This document shows, one piece after another, positions 5,605 to 7,035 of a stretch of 7,035 bases of DNA (position 1 is its first letter; the number at the start of each line of letters is the position of its first letter). The translations under genes and the position numbers were made by a program. A model generated the notes under the pieces. It ran no database searches. It worked only from the letters and a program-made list of their open reading frames with translations, and was not told the origin of the DNA. This DNA comes from Dehalococcoidia bacterium (GTDB lineage Bacteria; Chloroflexota; Dehalococcoidia; GIF9; AB-539-J10). Location: NCBI GenBank assembly GCA_030602865.1, contig JAUVYX010000044.1, positions 1 to 7,035 on the forward strand, read 5' to 3'.

Positions 5605-5610
5605 ATTATA
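5605..5610 (-). promoter_or_regulatory. Candidate -10 box of dehydrogenase B
   Basis: On the minus strand TATAAT (5610-5605) is a perfect -10 hexamer lying 53 bases before the start codon at 5551, in a region with no competing gene. The matching -35 position reads ACCACA at a 17-base spacing, only three of six to consensus. The tandem TGGCAATGGCAA (5593-5604, plus-strand reading) abuts the box on its downstream side and could be a protein site. Confidence 0.4.
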
Positions 5611-5673
5611 CAGTCTTTTTGGTTCTATGTGGTTTTGTATGAAAATTGAGTAGTTGGAATTCCTTAATGTCTC

Positions 5674-5702
5674 TTTACAGCGGCTATCAAGCAGGTTATA
5701 GT
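5674..5702 (+). promoter_or_regulatory. Promoter of aldolase B / Ldh_2 operon
   Basis: TTTACA (5674-5679) and TATAGT (5697-5702) have a 17-base spacer. Boxes and spacing are identical to the promoter at 2339-2367, and both -10 boxes continue as TATAGTAAG. CGGCT (5681-5685) and AGCCG (5704-5708) form an inverted repeat that brackets the -10 box, an arrangement suited to a repressor. RNA would begin near 5709, about 46 bases before the ATG at 5755. Confidence 0.6.
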
Positions 5703-5754
5703 AAGCCGTATAAATTACCAGCGACCTGTTGCATAACGAAGGAGGAGAATTGTA

Positions 5755-6636
5755 ATGAAAAAGAACATAACCAGGGAGTTTAAGGAAAGGCTTAATGCGG
5801 GGGACAGGGTTTTCTGCGCTCTTATAGGTCCTGGCAATGACCCTGATAAGACGGGGGCGGCGTTGAAGGACTTCGGCTACGATTTTATCATGGTGGAGAA
5901 CGAGCATAGCCTGCTGGATAAAGAGAGCATACACCAGTACATACGGGTTTGTCATGAGCTTGAGCTGCCACTGCTGATGAGGCCTGAAGAAAAAACAGAC
6001 ACCTTCAGGTGTTACCTGGATGGCGGAGTAAACGGGATGATGCTGCCACAGGTAGAGACGCTGGAGCAGGCGGCTTATGCGGTGAAGTTATCCTATTTCC
6101 CTCCTATAGGGCATAGGGGAGCGGGATTGGGCATGAGCCCTTATCAGCTTGATGGACAGAATCCTGCTGAGATGAAATTACTGGAGATGCTTGAGTATGT
6201 AAATGAAAATACTGTCCTGTTTCCCATGACAGAAAGCCTGGTGGGCGTAAGCGAGCTTCCTCATGTGCTGGAACTGGAAGGAGTCACCGGTACGATAGTG
6301 GGGACACACGACTTCGTAATAGATATAGCTTTCAGGACAGGACGTATTGACCCCAATTCCTTCCGTCCCGAACTGCTCAACAATGAGTACGTGTTGGATA
6401 GGGTAAGGAAAATTGCTGAGATATGCAGGAAAGCAGGGAAGGTTGCTGGCATCGGTGGATACAATCCTAAAGGATGCTTTGAGCGCTCCCAGGAAGGCTA
6501 TCAGTTATTTACCCTGGGCTATGTGATAGATGGTAACGTGGATAAATTGCGCCCCCTCATCGGGGAGGCTAAGGAGTTGTTAAGGAAGGATCCTCCCGAT
6601 AAGTCAGCCTGGCATAAGAAATGTTGTTCCCATTAA
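5755..6636 (+). CDS. HpcH/HpaI-family class II aldolase (copy B)
   Basis: 293 residues; the first 277 align with copy A without a gap, about 66% identical by hand count. The active-site set is kept: Glu50-His51 (ENEH, with Glu48 in place of Asp48), Arg76, Asp89, the PPIGHRG loop at 116-122, and putative metal ligands Glu160 and Asp186 (THD). Differences near the expected substrate pocket (RAEE to RPEE, LPRV to LPQV, AHDL to THDF) suggest altered aldehyde or oxo acid preference. A 16-residue tail absent from copy A ends in KKCCSH, with Cys-Cys and two His, possibly a metal or redox feature or simply drift. AAGGAGGAG (5739-5747) lies seven bases before the ATG, and the leader resembles that of copy A (AAGGAGGA.GATTG..ATG-like), a trace of duplication. 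The Ldh_2 gene starts 44 bases downstream and is probably in the same operon. Confidence 0.85.
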   Translation: MKKNITREFKERLNAGDRVFCALIGPGNDPDKTGAALKDFGYDFIMVENEHSLLDKESIHQYIRVCHELELPLLMRPEEKTDTFRCYLDGGVNGMMLPQVETLEQAAYAVKLSYFPPIGHRGAGLGMSPYQLDGQNPAEMKLLEMLEYVNENTVLFPMTESLVGVSELPHVLELEGVTGTIVGTHDFVIDIAFRTGRIDPNSFRPELLNNEYVLDRVRKIAEICRKAGKVAGIGGYNPKGCFERSQEGYQLFTLGYVIDGNVDKLRPLIGEAKELLRKDPPDKSAWHKKCCSH

Positions 6637-6680
6637 GGACGAACTGATATCCGCTAAAAAGAATGGAGGTGTAACCCAAA

Positions 6681-7035
6681 ATGGAGCAGGGTACAGTGTG
6701 TATAGCGGCGGAGCCGCTGAAAAAGTTTGCCACGGATATACTGGCGGCAGCCGGCATGCCTCCGAAGGATGCGGAGAATGAGGCAGAGGTGCTGATATGG
6801 TCAAACCTGCGGGGTGTTGATTCACATGGCGTAATGGGCATCTCTCGGTACATGAAGAACATAGATACAGGCCTGATGAATCCGAAACCGAATATAAAAG
6901 TGATTAAGGAAACCCCCGCCACCATCTTTGTCGAGGCAGACCATGCCTTCGGCGCCGTCGTCACCACCTTTGCCATGGAGAAAGTAATTGAGAAGGCAAA
7001 GAAACTTGGTATCGGATGGGGACTGATAAGGAACA
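6681..7035 (+). CDS. Malate/L-lactate dehydrogenase (Ldh_2) family oxidoreductase, 3' truncated
   Basis: The frame is open from ATG 6681 to the window edge, showing 118 residues of a family usually near 350 long. The signature LRGVDSHGVMGISRY (43-57) carries the conserved Asp47-Ser48-His49-Gly50 of the family, His being the catalytic acid/base. It is followed by the usual G-L-M-NPKP segment, a VEADHAFGAVVTTFAME stretch (cofactor and dimer region) and the start of AKKLGIGWGLIRN. Family members (malate, ureidoglycolate, sulfolactate and related dehydrogenases) use NAD or NADP to interconvert 2-oxo acids and mostly L-2-hydroxyacids, in a fold unrelated to the D-specific enzymes upstream. GGAGG (6665-6669) lies 11 bases before the ATG, slightly far. 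It follows aldolase B by 44 bases. Together with the D-dehydrogenases this gives both stereochemical routes to the same kind of oxo acid. The exact substrate cannot be told. Confidence 0.85.
   Translation, partial: MEQGTVCIAAEPLKKFATDILAAAGMPPKDAENEAEVLIWSNLRGVDSHGVMGISRYMKNIDTGLMNPKPNIKVIKETPATIFVEADHAFGAVVTTFAMEKVIEKAKKLGIGWGLIRN

Noticed and set aside
5578..5955. A 125-residue minus-strand frame upstream of dehydrogenase B
   Set aside because: It is antisense to the start of aldolase B and runs through the divergent promoter region; no homology is apparent.

Overview
The window is bacterial. It has Shine-Dalgarno sites ahead of most genes, sigma70-type promoter boxes, short intergenic gaps and small operons. 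Frequent ATA and AGG codons, and the mix of D-2-hydroxyacid dehydrogenases, HpcH/HpaI aldolases and an Ldh_2 enzyme with a lycopene-cyclase-like membrane protein, would fit an anaerobic sediment Chloroflexota (Dehalococcoidia-like) genome. That placement is a weak inference; no marker gene is present.

Left part (about 1-2400): an AT-rich patchwork of small unrelated genes. It holds the 3' end of an unidentified gene, a small membrane protein whose start looks frameshifted at an A7 run, an unknown 77-residue protein, and a well-signalled 57-residue basic protein on the minus strand with a TTGACA-N16-TATAAT promoter and a strong ribosome binding site. Next comes a minus-strand membrane protein resembling the lycopene cyclase (CrtYcd) domain, apparently transcribed from a leaderless promoter. 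The 327-base gap after it (2077-2403) contains a palindrome, a decayed IS3-family OrfA fragment with an internal stop, an 11-bp direct repeat around that fragment, three copies of an ATCAACAT-core motif at an exact 22-bp period, and the promoter of the next operon.

Right part (2404-7035): a metabolic cluster built from two paralogous enzyme pairs. Pair A is a D-2-hydroxyacid dehydrogenase (2404-3447) followed on the same strand by an HpcH/HpaI-type aldolase (3522-4355). Pair B is a second dehydrogenase on the minus strand (4508-5551) and a second aldolase on the plus strand (5755-6636), transcribed divergently from a 203-bp region. A malate/L-lactate dehydrogenase (Ldh_2) family gene starts at 6681 and runs off the window. 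By hand count the dehydrogenases align without gaps over all 347 residues (about 68% identical) and the aldolases over 277 residues (about 66%). In the dehydrogenases the NAD-binding domain is about 87% identical and the N-terminal 100 residues only about 49%.

How the genes may work together (inference): the aldolases would reversibly cleave a hydroxylated 2-oxo acid to pyruvate or a related oxo acid plus an aldehyde. The D-specific dehydrogenases and the Ldh_2 enzyme, whose family usually acts on L-2-hydroxyacids, would interconvert 2-oxo acids with 2-hydroxyacids of opposite handedness. The duplicated pairs may serve two related substrates. Promoters of pair A and of aldolase B share the same boxes (TTTACA-N17-TATAGTAAG), suggesting joint expression. 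The actual substrates cannot be read from the sequence.
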